A stretch of 64,000 nt of DNA from Sthenelais limicola (GCA_942159475.1 OW804095.1:55766773-55830772); one strand, 5' to 3'; shown: positions 22,863 to 36,696, counted from the stretch's first letter. Numbers and translations: made by a program. Notes: generated by a model not told the origin, from the letters alone.

Positions 22863-22868
22863 AATAAA
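22863..22868 (+). promoter_or_regulatory. Possible poly(A) signal AATAAA
   Basis: Canonical hexamer 12 nt downstream of the 22851 stop. AATAAA is common in AT-rich DNA; it matters only because of its position after the longest open frame. Confidence 0.3.
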
Positions 22869-25800
22869 GATCAACAATGCAATCGAGATTCTTTGCACTA
22901 TAATTCATAATGGAACGAGAAATCAACGCCATTTCTTTCTAATGGACTGACAGAGACTCCAGTTAAAGATATTTAAAGCAATCAAGCCTTTTCAATATCA
23001 GTTATCAATTAGTGTTACGACAAAGCAAACAGCTGAGTGCGTTGGAGAATACAGACGATAAGAGTCCCTTTCCCTTTTGTTTATCAGATCCGCCCTGCAT
23101 TAAAATTGTTTGATGAATATTTCTCATAGAGTTTAAATGATAATGAATTTAATGAGCACACTAATGCAACAAGCTGCCATATATTTTAAAGTTTATCTTT
23201 ATAGAAATCCGGGTTGATTTATGTGACTACTGTAGTGAATAAATCAGAGGATACACATTCAAGTTTTTGCCCGGAAGTGTTGGCCTGAAAAGTGCCATTT
23301 CATCTCATTTCAGTTAAGAAAACTTCAATCTGAATTAAATAAATTGTCGTTCAAATTGGTAAAATTGAAGCGTCAGCACCCCCGAGCAAAACATTCGTCC
23401 ATTTAAAGTTCTGTGACTACTACGTTTTTCCCGTCTGAGAAACTATTTTCTATTCAAATTTATTTATCATCCAGTCCGGGTTCTTTAAACTAAGCTATGA
23501 TGGGAACACTAGCTCAATCCATCTCGCGACCAGGACACAAAGTTCACCACTGAAATTGTTTATTTCAGACGTGAATGCGTTCACTTTAATCATTGTCACA
23601 TATTCACTGAGCGTGTATATACATGAAATAGAGGTCAAAGTGGGCATTTATTTCGGAATTCTGAAGCAGTAGGAAAAACTTGCTTGAGCGCACATTGTAT
23701 TGACCAGAATGGCATGGAAATATTCTTTTTCTAGAAGCACTGAATAAACATATTCCTGCCACTGTAATAACTTACCCTGTGTTTACTACATAAAACGGTC
23801 ACTTATAGCCCATACATTTTGTTCATCAGGGCAGACCCCGAGGAAGACATGTGGCCAAGTGTCCTATTTTCTATAATGCTAATACTACCACATCCATTAT
23901 ATTTCTACTACTACTACTACTACTACTACTATTATTTATAAGGTTGGTAATAATGTGTAATAAAGTAATTAATACAAAAGTTATCCGAAGCACTAAATCA
24001 GTTTTGATCCCTAACTCAAAACAGTGATAATTATCAATAGATTAAAATTCGTTTTGATTACAAAAAATCCATAGAAATACAGAACTCTTTGGGCAAAGGT
24101 TTTTTCAGAAATCCAAGATGGCGATGCTTAACAGCAGTTGAAGGGCGGTATAAAAGTTATGTTTTCACATCGGAACCTATTTTCTATGACAAAAATGTCA
24201 CTATGAAATGGTTAAAACGTTCTCATTTCACCTATTTCTTTCATTTTCAATGCCAGCATAGCATATTAATTAATTCTAATCAAAGGACTCTATTTGTTGG
24301 AACTACTTCCACGGCCAAACTAAATTTTGGAAATTTGGGGAGTGCGTGGATCGCCAACAAAATAAGGCAGACAGGCCATTTACCTTCAGAACACATCAAA
24401 ATATAGTAGAAAATCGACAAAAGGACAATTTCCTTCTGCTAGTTCTATAATCCTTTCGATATTGGTTGAGAAATAAGGGAGATATAAGGAACACTTAGGA
24501 GTTCACTATTTTGTCAATAACCAAACGGCGATGGATTGCCGGCCCAGCTAGCAGACGCAACAACGTAGTGTTTTTTTCACGACGCTAAGAAAATTGTATG
24601 ATCCAGTATTATTAAGCCTATGGCTACTGGACCCAGGGCTGAAAAAACCTACCATACCCATTTATTTATCATCAATCTTTGTACGGTTCGACTTGTAATA
24701 ATTATACGTACGGTATACATATAATCGAAAAATGCTCCATAAAAAACATAATTGAACCAGTGAACCTCATCTACACCATCATTTTGAGTTCATGAATGCA
24801 TGATGGGGAGAGGTAAATAATAATCAGAGGCATATTGGAATGGATGAGCAACCTATGACTGTTTTGGACCATCTGCATACCTCCATTAGGCCAGGGAGTA
24901 TTTATCTTAATTTCCCCCCACATTTGTATGTAATTTCCATTTCCTGGTAAATGATATTGCCTCCCTGGTCCCAACGAAACTCCATTTCATTAATCATAAA
25001 TTTGTGTCGCAGGATGCTGTCCAACGCAATCCGTGATAAATCCGGTGGAAGCCTTCTAGGCTGGTTTGGTCCAAAGATGAAAAAGGACAGCCTTACCCAA
25101 AGCCCGCTCGCAGCACTATGAGTGATATTATCTTTTGGGTGATATATCATTTCACTCCATACAGCAAACGTTACATACCTGCAAAAGAAGAAGAAACTCA
25201 TTAAATAAGAGGTAACAAGTACATTTTGAAAACGGATATATTTTGTATAAGAAAGGGTGCTCACTTTACTGAAGTGAATATAGAATGTCTAAGTAGTTGC
25301 CATAATTCAGGAAATACTGGCTTCGAAAGGCTCTTGGCATTGGGTGTGCTAATTAGGATCTCCGGAGACAGCCTAAGAAGTGTTATTAGATGCATTTGAC
25401 AAATCTTTTATCATTAGCTTTAATTAAGAAAGACGGCTAAGTCAGGGGCTCGAGGGACAAGATAAGCACTCCACCAAGCCCGAAGTTGGATCTTTGGAGT
25501 AGGAAACTAACACCAGCCAACAGTTCGTGCACCACCAGAGAAAATGAGACGCTCTTAACTGCAGTATAACGTTTGTTTAACGCTTACATTTAAGCTTCCA
25601 AGTAAGAAGAAACATTTTCTAATCAAAGCCTCTTACACACCATCTTATGGGGTGTGCAACGAGGACGAGGATAATTTCTGATTGTAGAGAACTGAAAACA
25701 TTCATCATGAAAACTTGATCTTGAGCAATGGGTAGAAAGCATGTGAAATTCTTGACTATACCTTCATGTACTCAGTTATGATATGCAGGTTACCACTCAT

Positions 25801-28720
25801 ACACGTATGTATACAGTTAAAGTCATAAGTATTGTATTCATTCCATAAATCTGTCTGGTCATGTTTAACTGTATTTTGAACCTAATTTTCGTCTTACATT
25901 TGGGTTATTTGAGAGGATTGGTGAAGGCCCATTGTACATTTTCTGGAAACATAACCCCTATTATATAGAGAAAGAGTATACTAGTATAAACAGTCCCTTA
26001 CTCTTTAACTTCCGCATCTACCTGGAGTCTGTACTTCGCATAAAGCTCTTGAAAAAGAAGTTTAATGAGAAAGAAATACTGTGGAATAGGTTAATCAAAT
26101 CCCAGTGAGGTGCTAAACATAAAATATAGCAGGTCAATGGACCCACAAATTAAAACAGTATTGAGGGTATGTTGTACCCTGCCGTGTTGGAATTTATGTT
26201 CAGACTAAATATTCCCATGCTCGTTTTTCTTGTGAATATAACACACTCCTGTAACTCCTACTGTAACTATGACTTTAATATTAGTTAATGTAGTTATGTG
26301 TTCTAGAAATTATAAATAATCAAAACAACGGGAGATTTAGTGTGTTCTTTCTAATAGCTTTAAATCGAATCAGGTTCAACATTTTTTTGCGCAAAACAAT
26401 GATCTTATTGAAATGTTTTTCTGAATAACAACTTTAAATACAGATCTATACTGGTGCCAATATGCTCGCCTCCCCTCTATACCTACAGAACCGGCGTAAA
26501 ATCATCATCTAGAGTTATTACCCGAATATTAATATCTATTTATGATTTTATTCTCAGTTTCAATTCTCAGGGTTACATCTTGTGTAGTTTTGTTTGATTT
26601 CAGCATCGAAGGTTTTCTTTCTTACAGTCTTGGCTTATAATCTTTGTACGGGAATGTATGTGCTACAATTTTAAACTCTTAAAAAGAAAAAGCACATGTG
26701 CTAATTGGATGTCTTTTGGGGGAACACAATAAAAGACAGAGGAGTGTTTATATACTTATTCCTCCCGACAAGAGCATTTTCCCCTGAGTGATGTCGCTTA
26801 AAGCCGTTAACACTGTAAAACTCGCATATAATAATAACTTGTTATCGAAGGATTAATCTGTAGCGTCTATAGGTTTCATAGATTTGTAATATATAACCAG
26901 GCAGTAATACATGCTAAATAAAAAATAAAAATGTGCAAATTTCAGCCTCTTATTAGCTCCATTTAATAACTCACATTATGTACAGGTCTGACTTGGTATA
27001 TTTATATGAAAGGAAGCAATGTCATGCTTGGATCTTCTAGCGGTGTATTATGATATGAGAGCATGATGACCCCATTTTGTTATTTCAAGGTTGCAAGTGT
27101 CAATCCCAAAGAAAAAGAGCTTCTTATGATGTACAAGGATAAAGAGTTCACAATAAGATCCGTCGTTCTAAATATTTCATTCACTTTTTACCTTTTCAAA
27201 CAAGTTTTAATTTCAAGAAGACTAATTGGATGGTTTCATAAAACCACCTGCAGTTATAAGCCCTGTATTAAACTTGATTATTTCTATCTGCTTCTGTTAC
27301 CACTCCCTGCTTCTCTATATTTCTAATTATATTATATGTAGATTTGTTTATATCTTTATTTAAACAGGGACTACCAATGGTATATGCCTTAGTGGTTTTT
27401 AGGCCGGGAAAACTATCTCCGTATTTATTATTCACCTAGTCCGGAGGTTCTGTACAAGTAGAAATTAACCGTGCTAGACGGTTTGTATATATACACATAA
27501 AATGGTGGTCAGTGAGTAGGGCTACGAATAAGTCATTCCGGAACATCTATTTGCATCATACTGTATAGGGACTGGGATGATATCCAATAAAATATAACCT
27601 CGCCCACTAAATAGACGGTCCCTGGGGGTAAACCCATGCCCTAGACTATGCTACCTTTTGCTGTATCTGTGATACGTCGGCTTACCACCCTATTCTTATC
27701 TGATTACATGAATAAGTTCCCCGAGTTATTAATTATGTATGATCCCGTTAACATTATCCGGTTCTAGTGGGTAATTGATGGGGATTCATAATAATGCATT
27801 CCATCCATCTCCCCTACATATCCATGACTACGCAGATCGTCTGGCATTATCGTTGTTGACCCAAAGTAAATGAAAAACGGTATGGACGGTTGGAGTAAGA
27901 AGCTATATATTCTGGCGTATTTCACGGGAGCTTTCCATTCCTCTCGAGAATATCAAAATGTAGATGGCGATATACAACTAGAAAATTATTTTATACCGTC
28001 GATAAGGCAGCCGCTTGAATATATCACGAACGCATTAAGTACTCCTAAATAGTGACCGTATTTTGTTACAAATGACACAACCTCGTTCATACAACAATGA
28101 CAATGCGGCAATCGTATACATACGACATTGAGGCATGACTATTGGCCATCGAGTCAATTGATGCCCTGAACATGCTGGTTCATGCCTCGGGGAAAAGAGA
28201 GAATCGCATCTTAGGTGAACATTTAACCCAAGTGTCCATTATTGATGTCGCGATCTGAAGGAAAGCACGTCGGCAATGTATCCTTGTTTGCAAATGATAC
28301 ATCGGGTTTCTGTCACACGAACAGCTGGAATGTTAGCACATATTGTTCTTGATGTATGACGTACACAAATTATGATGATTTGCAGCATCGTTTAGTCAGC
28401 TGATACAACCATACCTCGATGAAGAGTCAAGTTAAAAACTGAAGTAATGAATTAATTTACCCAAAACGTACTAAGACATACTGATTCACAATGTAAGTGT
28501 ATCAGACGTGTTTCAAAAATTAATTTAAATATCACGGGAAGTGTTAGATAATTTACAGTCAAACTATTCAGTATACCTCATATTTACATACTTAAGAGAA
28601 CAATTTGTTACCATTAGTAATCCAAATTCTCATGGTTATAGATTGATTACTTCCTGTGACTGACTGCGAAGAGATTTGTCTACTGTTATTCGCGCAACTA
28701 GCAACCACCATACCATGGGT
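22869..28720. other. Unassigned AT-rich DNA
   Basis: The only clear repeat is (CTA)n at 23905-23931. Short open frames (24089-24406 plus; 24771-25264 minus; 27063-27326 plus) lack motifs and splice support. Confidence 0.5.
23905..23931. repeat. (CTA)n trinucleotide microsatellite
   Basis: About nine uninterrupted CTA units, followed by degenerate TTATTTATA. Confidence 0.9.
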
Positions 28721-28790
28721 GCTGTGTTGTGCGGTGCTGTGCGGTGCTGTGCGGTGCTGTGCGGTGCTGTGCTGTGTGAGTGGTGCTGTG
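28721..28790. repeat. GCGGTGCTGT 10-bp minisatellite
   Basis: Four perfect copies of GCGGTGCTGT at 28731-28770 are flanked by degenerate copies GCTGTGTTGT and GCTGTGTGAG...GTGCTGTG. The 70-codon minus-strand frame rich in Thr, Ala, Gln and His is its translation. Confidence 0.9.
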
Positions 28791-31465
28791 GGCCTTTTAG
28801 TCATACCCTACATCTAGTATAGGATCATAACCATTTGGTCATTGAGTAAATACTATGCTGGTGTTTTAAAAGTCCATTTTAACAACACACGCAAGAGAGT
28901 ACTTAAAATCTTTGAGTCCAAGCATAGAGACAGAGCTGAGAGTATCGCAGGCAATCCTTTATTTTGACCAAAGGAATATTTTTTCCAAACCCTCACATAA
29001 CATCAATAGGTCTTCAACCCTCGTCACGATGCTCTGAAGATGGGGACTGAATTCTAAATTGTAACCGCAACAAGGATTGATTTTAAAGCTCAAGAATGTT
29101 ATGCGTGTTTTTACATGATTGTTAAACAGTGTAGGCCAATACAAATATTTAAAAAAAATAAAGATAATGCCTCAATTATCATCCTTTGTCTGTCAATATA
29201 TAGTACAGCGAACACTAAGGAAAAGCACCTCACCGGCCTCAACCACTCTCTGTAAAAGCTACTTAATTTGCCGATAAAATGATTGAAATATGGATAGAAA
29301 GAAGTGAAAAGAGAAAGCAAGTGCGTGTAACGCGTGTTCATTGTTTTAGTACTCATATTACCTCATGACGGGGCGAGCGAGGAGGCGTGTAATGAAGCGA
29401 GAAGCTATGTCTAATATGATTACTGGAAATCACAGAACGCTACGGTCCATTGACCATCTAACCAAGTCAGCGAGCAGCACAAAAGGGAGCAAAACACCAC
29501 TGGGCCAGCCAGCACAGACAAGCAAAATTGATCCTAAACACAGAGGCACGGCTAAAACCCGGGAGATGGGGAGGACCCATACAGAAGGGACCCAGGAGTA
29601 AAATCAGAGCCTCCTGGGTTGACCCTGGATTGCAGGCTGCATTCAAGTAGGAGGGTTGGGGGTAGTGGTTAAGCTGACTGTTTCCTCCTGTGATCGTCAG
29701 ACCTTGACTGTGGAGTCTGTGATCAGTTAGTGATCACACTTCAGGCATCTGACTCCTAGAGGCAGGCATCATAAGCGTACTGGAAGATGGCCTGTATCCC
29801 CTGAGGTATGCAGGAAAGATACTTGAACAATCCTTCAATGCTGCTGAAAATACTATACGGGTAAATAGTAATCAAACACAGCTCATTCCCAAATGTTCCC
29901 AATAAATATACTAGATAGCAAACAAATAGTTGCCAACTACACTCCATATAATGAATAAACTCCCTATTGTAGTGCCTAAGGAACTATGTTTTCTTCATCT
30001 CATTAAACAAGATGATTCAGGATTTGTCGACAGCTGCAAGTTCTATGCTGAAACATTTAACCAACTCTATCCAGTCAGTCAAACCGGTTTCTTTGAGATC
30101 CGTCTCATAGACAATTGGAGAAAGGAAACACTTTGCATTACTACAGCTGGGATGCTCTATTTTCTGAGTATTTCCGATGATGTAATTAGGATCTATAATT
30201 GGGATTGACCTAAAGAACAGGAACGATGTCCCAATTCCTAATTATGAAGAGCTTGGTTGATGTACTAATAGACCAGCCTAATGCTTCCGGATATTTTCAT
30301 TCCACCCGACTCCATCCCCCAAAGAAAAGACCGGAGTGGTATACACTTATCCCAATAGACTTCCACGTCAAGTTATATACCGACTCTTTCACCTCCGACT
30401 CTACCTTCATTTCCGATGGGTTAATGACGTTACACACGGGACAGGAATTGATCTTGTTCGCTGTAACCAACGAGTATACATAAAACTCGTTGCTGTAACT
30501 TTGGCAGCTGAGGACAACAATAGGAGTTTTAATTAATAGAAACCTCTTGCATGTCCTCATCTAAATAACTTACCTAACACTTGTATAATGATCAATACTG
30601 GTCAGCAAAATTAAAATTGACATCTTCATGTGCAGATCTATCTCCCGCATTAATAGGACAGGCGTTGCATGTTTCTATGTGATCCTCCATCATTCCCTAC
30701 ACTCTAATGGTTCCTAGACGAGTCGTGGCCCTGTGCGAAAACCATCTTCGCCGAAAATAAACACAAGCTTAGTTCCGCCACCCATAGCATAGGTCTGAAA
30801 ACCATAGTATCCCCAAACCCCATCTAACTCACTTTTCTAACTTAATTCGATCTTAGACTCTCTAATTCTTTGACCAATTGAAAGAGAATAATATAAATAA
30901 CTAAATGTGTGAGTTTAAAAGAAAACCGAGTTCCAGATGTGAAGATATTAATGAAAAATAAATTGACTCAAAAATATCATATCTTACCCTGATCGAAAAA
31001 AAGTTGGAGACCTCTCAAGTTGACCATGTAGTCTACTTTTTGTGGCTGGTCTGCCTGATGCCATTCATTTCACATTGATATTTGTCATTGCACAGACTTT
31101 TAACTCATACATTTACATGGAGTGTTATCATCAGCCGAAAGGGTTTTTGCATCGATATGATTGTGATTATACTTCCCACAGTGAAAAATGTTTATTTGTC
31201 ATGGCAATCCCTAGAACCTATGCGAAAATTGTGGAAATGAATTTTGATTTAGACAAAAGACACTGGGGGGACCACTGCTGATAGATTCATATATGAGGAT
31301 GACCACTGGCTAAGAGTTCAACCAGGAGCCGCATAGGGCCGTATTTTCGGATGCACCTCTATACTTTTAAGTGCTAACCACTTGACCATAGTGGACTGTA
31401 GAGAACATGCATATAAACACTGGGAATAGCCATTGATGCATCACATTTTAGGTTTACTTTAATCC
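28791..31465. other. Unassigned DNA
   Basis: A hairpin TGTGATCA-GTTAG-TGATCACA lies at 29718-29738. Open frames at 29930-30208 plus, 30226-30483 plus, 30297-30560 minus and 31042-31281 plus are adjacent or overlapping and have no recognisable family. A GC-richer patch at 29360-29720 has nothing else of note. Confidence 0.5.
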
Positions 31466-31500
31466 CCCCATTCTCCTCATGGGGATTGAGGAGAATGGGG
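31466..31500. repeat. Perfect hairpin (14-bp arms, 7-nt loop)
   Basis: CCCCATTCTCCTCA (31466-31479) pairs exactly with TGAGGAGAATGGGG (31487-31500) around TGGGGAT. Pairing stops at once on both sides. Confidence 0.85.
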
Positions 31501-31730
31501 AAATACATATCGAAGGTCCCTGTGTTTGCCCCCAGCCCCCAGCAGTGGTTGCTCCATGCTGTTTAATATAGCAGTATGACAAACACTGAATAGAGTATTA
31601 GTATATATGTGCATTCTATAACCGAGAGTTCCATATCTGTGAACTGATATAGAACTAGTGCTATATTGACGGGACTTGTTTTATGATGTCACGTCTAAAG
31701 GAAAAAGAGGGCACATATATACTAATAAAC

Positions 31731-31882
31731 TTCTGGTACTCGTTCTACGGGGGCAAGGGAATGTAGAACTCAGTTTCCGGTGGAGTGATACAACACTTTG
31801 GCCTTTGGCTTCGTGTTGTATCACTCCACCTCTAAACTCGTTCCACATTTCCTGCCCGCTCCGAACTTGGTTCCATAAGTGG
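31731..31882. repeat. Long imperfect inverted duplication with a perfect 18-bp core
   Basis: The inner arms GGTGGAGTGATACAACAC (31779-31796) and GTGTTGTATCACTCCACC (31813-31830) are exact complements around a 16-nt loop. Outward, the arms stay related with substitutions and small gaps for about 45 bp more: the left has GGGGGCAAGGGAATGTAGAA, and the right, reverse-complemented, has GCGGGCAGGAAATGTGGAAC. An old foldback element, or a locus that makes a long hairpin RNA, would both look like this. The overlapping plus and minus frames of about 92-100 codons are its translations. Confidence 0.75.
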
Positions 31883-34800
31883 TTGATGATAAGGATGTGC
31901 ACTACATATGAGACATCAGCTTCTTGTAGCTTTCTTGGACAAGGTTCATTGTAGCACTTCCAGTTAATTAATACCAGGATCAACGACTGACAGAAATTTG
32001 AGTCAATCGAAAGTACCCCCTCATCTAGGATTTCACCATGTCAGAAGAGATCTGCTAAGGATTATAAACAATTAAGGTGTCGGGATGGTGTTAGAGCGGA
32101 GGTCATAATAGGGTAAATGAAACTAAGCAATCTTCATTTTCATGGTATATCCATGCATTTTTAGAACATGTAATCAAGTTGCTCCCTTGAAATATCCCAT
32201 AATCAAGTCGACCTTTCCTTGACCATTGTACGTTTTAGTTTATACTCTCTATGAGGTGATTCTGATGGAACTATAGTGGCGGCTTATTCAATAGCATCTT
32301 AATCTATACGAGATAGGAGGCAATGAAACTCCGCGGGGACTCTAGCTGGATACACACACATCGCTACACAAATTAGGTGTTCCACTCTCCGCCTCACAAA
32401 AAGAGAGAGAGACAGAGAGATAGGGAGTGGAAAAAGCAAAGAAAAACACTTGCAATCTTGCCAGCTATATAAGTCAGGACTTCCCACGTTTTCCTCTAAT
32501 AGAATAAGGCAGAATGTAGGCTGCGTGCTTATATGAGTGATGCAACGATAGACTGATCCTGTAGGACCAGCTAGGCTCCCCGAGCTTTCCAGCCTTTTGC
32601 AATAGGTTAGTTAGGATTTGCACTACATATGAATGGGCAATCAGGGCTTTGTGTTGGGTTTGTCAGTTTGGTGCGGAGGGGAATACGAGGCAAGTATCCG
32701 TGCATAGCTGTCAGGGAATGTGGCAAAAGAACTCCTCGAGCGACTCATTGACAGCAAATATTGGCGACTAAGAAGGTCCACAGAGCAACGAGGAAAAACA
32801 TGGTCCTCCAGTAGACATCGATTGCCTGTATCTCTGATAGCAGATCAAAAGATGGCCGGACGCGAGGGGGTCGCGTGTAGCGTACAAGGGGGAATGCCCA
32901 TGGGTGGAATCAAAGTACCCGGATAATTCTGTCTTCAAGCTAGTTCCATTAGGCAAGCAAAACATAAAGCGTTAAAAAGGAAGACGGAGGTCCGAGAGGT
33001 AAGGGACTTGGGCGGGATTTAAGTGGGCCAGCCCGAGGAAGCTTATGCGGAGCCCCGAGGACAGTAAGGGTGATATGGGCACTGAAGTATTCTTTGGATA
33101 TTTTGCTCAATATCTGGCGAAGGGAATTTCTTTGGATAACCCACACGTCCAAAGAACAGTGCCTTCAATTTGGTATATACATCCCTGCTTCCTGTACCAG
33201 GGTCTACCCAAACCCCGCCTCAATATAACTGGGAGAAGCAAAAGCCACATCAGTGGAGGGACGGGATTGCTTGCTTCAAGGCTGAGATAATGAGGGAATA
33301 TTCGTTTCAGAAATAATTTCACCCGAGTAAAAATAAAATGGATGATATAAAATGAGTACCTTCTCATTTCGGTTAATGACCTACAGCTTGCAAATTATAT
33401 ACATGTATATATAGCAAGACAGAATATGAACGTGGGATGAACTTATTAACTTATTATCGAATAACTGGGCTTAACCGATAGGGCATGTTTACTTTGATAT
33501 GTTCTAAGTACCTGCTTTGGCCTTATATATACTGTATTATAATGCATTTGTTTGGTTTCATATGATGGAAAAATGGAGGATTGGCAGCATCTTGCGAGAA
33601 TGGAGTTATAATACATGTGACACGGAACGACTGAGAAATATTGTAACACAAACGACAAAATAAACTAAACTTATTAATCAGTGGTTAATCTCCACCAGGC
33701 TTACTTGAAAACTTTCAAATTTTCTTTATCAGAAATAGTTGAGCTCATACAGCTGGTTATAAGAGCATACTGCAACCTCAGATTTTTCAACGTTTGATGT
33801 TGTATACCTAAAATATATAAACATGCGATGAGGTACCTAAGTACGTGTATTTTGTGTGTGTTTTATGTGTGTTTTTTTTTCTTTCAACAATAGCCATTGA
33901 CGAAAGGATAAGAATATTTCTCGGCAACTTATACCAACTATGCGTTCTTTTTCAATTCAGTGCTTGACTCTTTCATAAGTTTCATACAATTTGTAGGAGG
34001 TACAGATGCAGGCCATATATGGCTGGGTGACCTATGACTGTCCCTCTGTGAAGTAGGGTTTGAGTGATGAGACGGGGAGGATGACAGAGCGAGTCGGTCT
34101 CCTCACAAAGGCTGGGAGGCGCTCGTTATGGGTCCACTCTACTGCTATAACCTCGTCTCTAACGTACACACAACTACATGTGTAACACGCGGTCCATATG
34201 AAAGGGGGATTGTCGATTGGATTTCCTTCTACCAGAGATGATAAGACTCACAGGATAAGTTCATCCTGTTTCTTGAGATCAAAAAGTAGGGGTGGGTGAA
34301 GGTACGAGTTTTCGAGTTGCATGGTGTCTTGTAAAAGGATATAAATACTAAAAGAAATGTGCAATCACAGAGTTCGAAACTGCTTTTTCCACCACAAGAA
34401 GTATAATTGTGACTTGACTTTAACTGAAACAGACTGGAACTATACTTGTATCTGGAACCTTTCGTCGGCCACATGCTGTCCTATTACCTGCTGTATGGGC
34501 CCAGAGGACTGTTCTTCACCCTCAGGAGATGATAAGCATTCTAGGTCGTTATTTAAGGGTTAGAAGGCAAGGTTTCGCAAGGCCCGTGGTCATTGTTTTT
34601 TTCTACGGCCAAGAGAAGTTGGTCGGTGGCAGAGGACAATTCCCCCCGGGACAGAAAGAAAACGCGACTTCTAACCCCTTTAGAATGGGTTTGGTCACAA
34701 AACCTAAGAGGCCCGCTTCAATAACGTTTCTGATTTGATGTTGCTCGGATTGGCACGAACAATATTGACGAAAAGAAATCTCTCCTAATGCAGCCGTTCT

Positions 34801-36417
34801 ATGACATTTATGAAATTGAAATTTCCTGATTCACATTTACATGAATGCAGTAGTCCAGAGGAAATGTCATTGATAAAATCCTGAATTCACATGTTTCAGC
34901 AAACTGGTCACTATTGCTTCGCACCTCCAACCAACGACAGACATGCCATGAGTAAAGTTCAAACGATCAGGAAGATTCTCACTAGAGTACATTTTAGTCT
35001 CTGAGTGAAGTGCTATAATCACCGTTGTACATTAAATGCATCTGCATGGTAGATCGAGTTGAAAGAACAACAAAATACAAGTTCCGGACATCGGACAACT
35101 TGTATTGAACTTGTGATGAATTTACAAGTAACACAGAGATGTTACAAAACAATCGGACTCCTCCACATAGACGCCTCCTAATTGCCTGGATAACCAAGTC
35201 CTGATCTGAACCTATTACGATCCACAAAGCCAATGAGCAGTTTTCTTTTAATCTATGTGGGCGACCTGAAGTGGCTGCATATTTAAGGTATCCACCGCGC
35301 CTCTCTCGCCCATGCTTAAGGGTAGTCACTCGGAGTTTGTTAAGATAGGCTGACATGTAATCATGACACATGTCTGTGGTTGAGAACGCCATCTAGGAAC
35401 AGAGGCATCACCCAAGTCACCAGTATGTACATAAAGATGGCAACCTCAATGGTTCCTGCCTGCTGGCCCAGCAACAGTTTATGGCTGGCCACCGTGTTCG
35501 GCATCCTAATCGAGATTTTGCATTAGGGTTAACGGTAAGAAGCCTTTAAATACCCCATCCACCGAGCCTAAAGAATACACAATGAGAAATACAATGGCAT
35601 TGTAGTAAGTTAATTACCTATTTGCCGAAGAGAAAATCAAGGGGAAAGTGGTGTAAAATTCTGGCCTGTTTTTAAAGGAAGCAACTCTTGCATTTTTACG
35701 GGGTGTAGCTGAGAAACTCATAAATACAATCATTTGTAACCCCTTAAAGGGTGAACAGTCAAAGCAATGTATTTGGGGCAGTAACCCCAGCGTAACATCA
35801 GTTGAGATGAAGCAGCACCAAAAGGTAGCTCAATAAAGAATTAACACATATAATGATCTGCAAGCTAATAATTTTGGGGAAAATGTTTTTTCCACATTGT
35901 AGGCTACCCATGTAAAAAAAAACAGCAGGAAGAAAATACTTTACTTTTTAGGTCTCAGATACTGTTTTCTTGATAATCATATATACAGAAATTAGAGATG
36001 CATAGAAGGATTAGTCTTAGGAAGGCGATATTTTAATATCATACCCAGCGTAGCTACCATGGAATTGTAAACCTCAACTTCCAAATGATGCTGTTTGATA
36101 TCTAATATTCCAATCTTTTAGTGATTTTCTAGTATGAAACCTAGAATATTTGGGATTGCCTATTGCATAAATATTCTTCTAAGAAGGTTGATAAAGATTT
36201 CTCCCCAGACCCCCATGGGCCCATGTCGTGAGAATCAGTCAGATATGTATTATAAATGTCTTTCTCTTATAACAATTATCATATCTCCTCATTTGATAGA
36301 GGGTATTATGTATTCATTCAGTGCGAGTATCACCCTAATTGGAACATACGTAAGTCAGACTGGTGCTGGCTTAGCTGACATTTTATTTCATTGTTGCGGT
36401 TCTTAAATGGTAAAAGT
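31883..36417. other. Unassigned DNA
   Basis: A short GA tract lies at 32399-32425. A GC-richer patch at 32700-33060 has several overlapping frames on both strands. A 132-codon minus frame at 34994-35392 has no recognisable domain, and a Cys-rich 68-codon plus frame lies at 34357-34563. None is supported as a gene. One copy of a dispersed repeat (34892-34931) is listed separately. Confidence 0.5.
34892..34931 (+). repeat. Dispersed repeat pair, copy 1
   Basis: TGTTTCAGCAAACTGGTCAC (34892-34911), then ACCTCCAAC eleven bases later. The same 20-mer and a similarly spaced ACCTCCAAC occur at 46247-46287. The sequence between them has diverged. Family unknown. Confidence 0.65.
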
Positions 36418-36696
36418 ATGTGGTGTTGTCTATTGGCGTTATCATTGATAGTCCGTTGGGATTCTGGCGATGCACACCGGAGAAAGACGAGAAGCAGTAA
36501 TGAGTTACTAACATGCGCGACAGCATCAGGAACAAAGACACTGGCCACACAGGCAAATCTGAGAGATCAGAACCAGGACTGTGCCCATCCAGGAGGGTCT
36601 TGTCCTCCGGGGGATTGCCTTTGCGGACTAACTGCATTATGGAGACGGCCCGGAGGGGACACCTGGTCATGCCGTACCGGCAGGAGGAGGATGTGA
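36418..36696 (+). CDS. Candidate small secreted Cys-rich protein (92 codons)
   Basis: From ATG 36418, the frame begins MWCCLLALSLIVRWDSGDA, a short hydrophobic leader with an Ala that could end a signal peptide. A basic HRRKTR stretch follows, then a segment with several Cys (LTCAT; DCAHPGGSCPPGDCLCG) and a basic C-terminus. The layout (leader, basic site, Cys-rich tail) suits a secreted peptide precursor. However, two other frames are open over the same bases (36513-36716 plus; 36383-36670 minus), the region is GC-rich, and no family is recognised. Chance is the leading alternative. Confidence 0.18.
   Translation: MWCCLLALSLIVRWDSGDAHRRKTRSSNELLTCATASGTKTLATQANLRDQNQDCAHPGGSCPPGDCLCGLTALWRRPGGDTWSCRTGRRRM

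Noticed and set aside
28592..28804. 70-codon minus frame rich in His, Thr, Ala and Gln
   Set aside because: It is the translation of the GCGGTGCTGT minisatellite.
34357..34563. Cys-rich 68-codon plus frame that could be a secreted peptide
   Set aside because: It lacks a hydrophobic leader, and the Cys spacing shows no known pattern.
34994..35392. 132-codon minus frame
   Set aside because: Length is within chance for 64 kb; I see no domain, hydrophobic segment or splice support.
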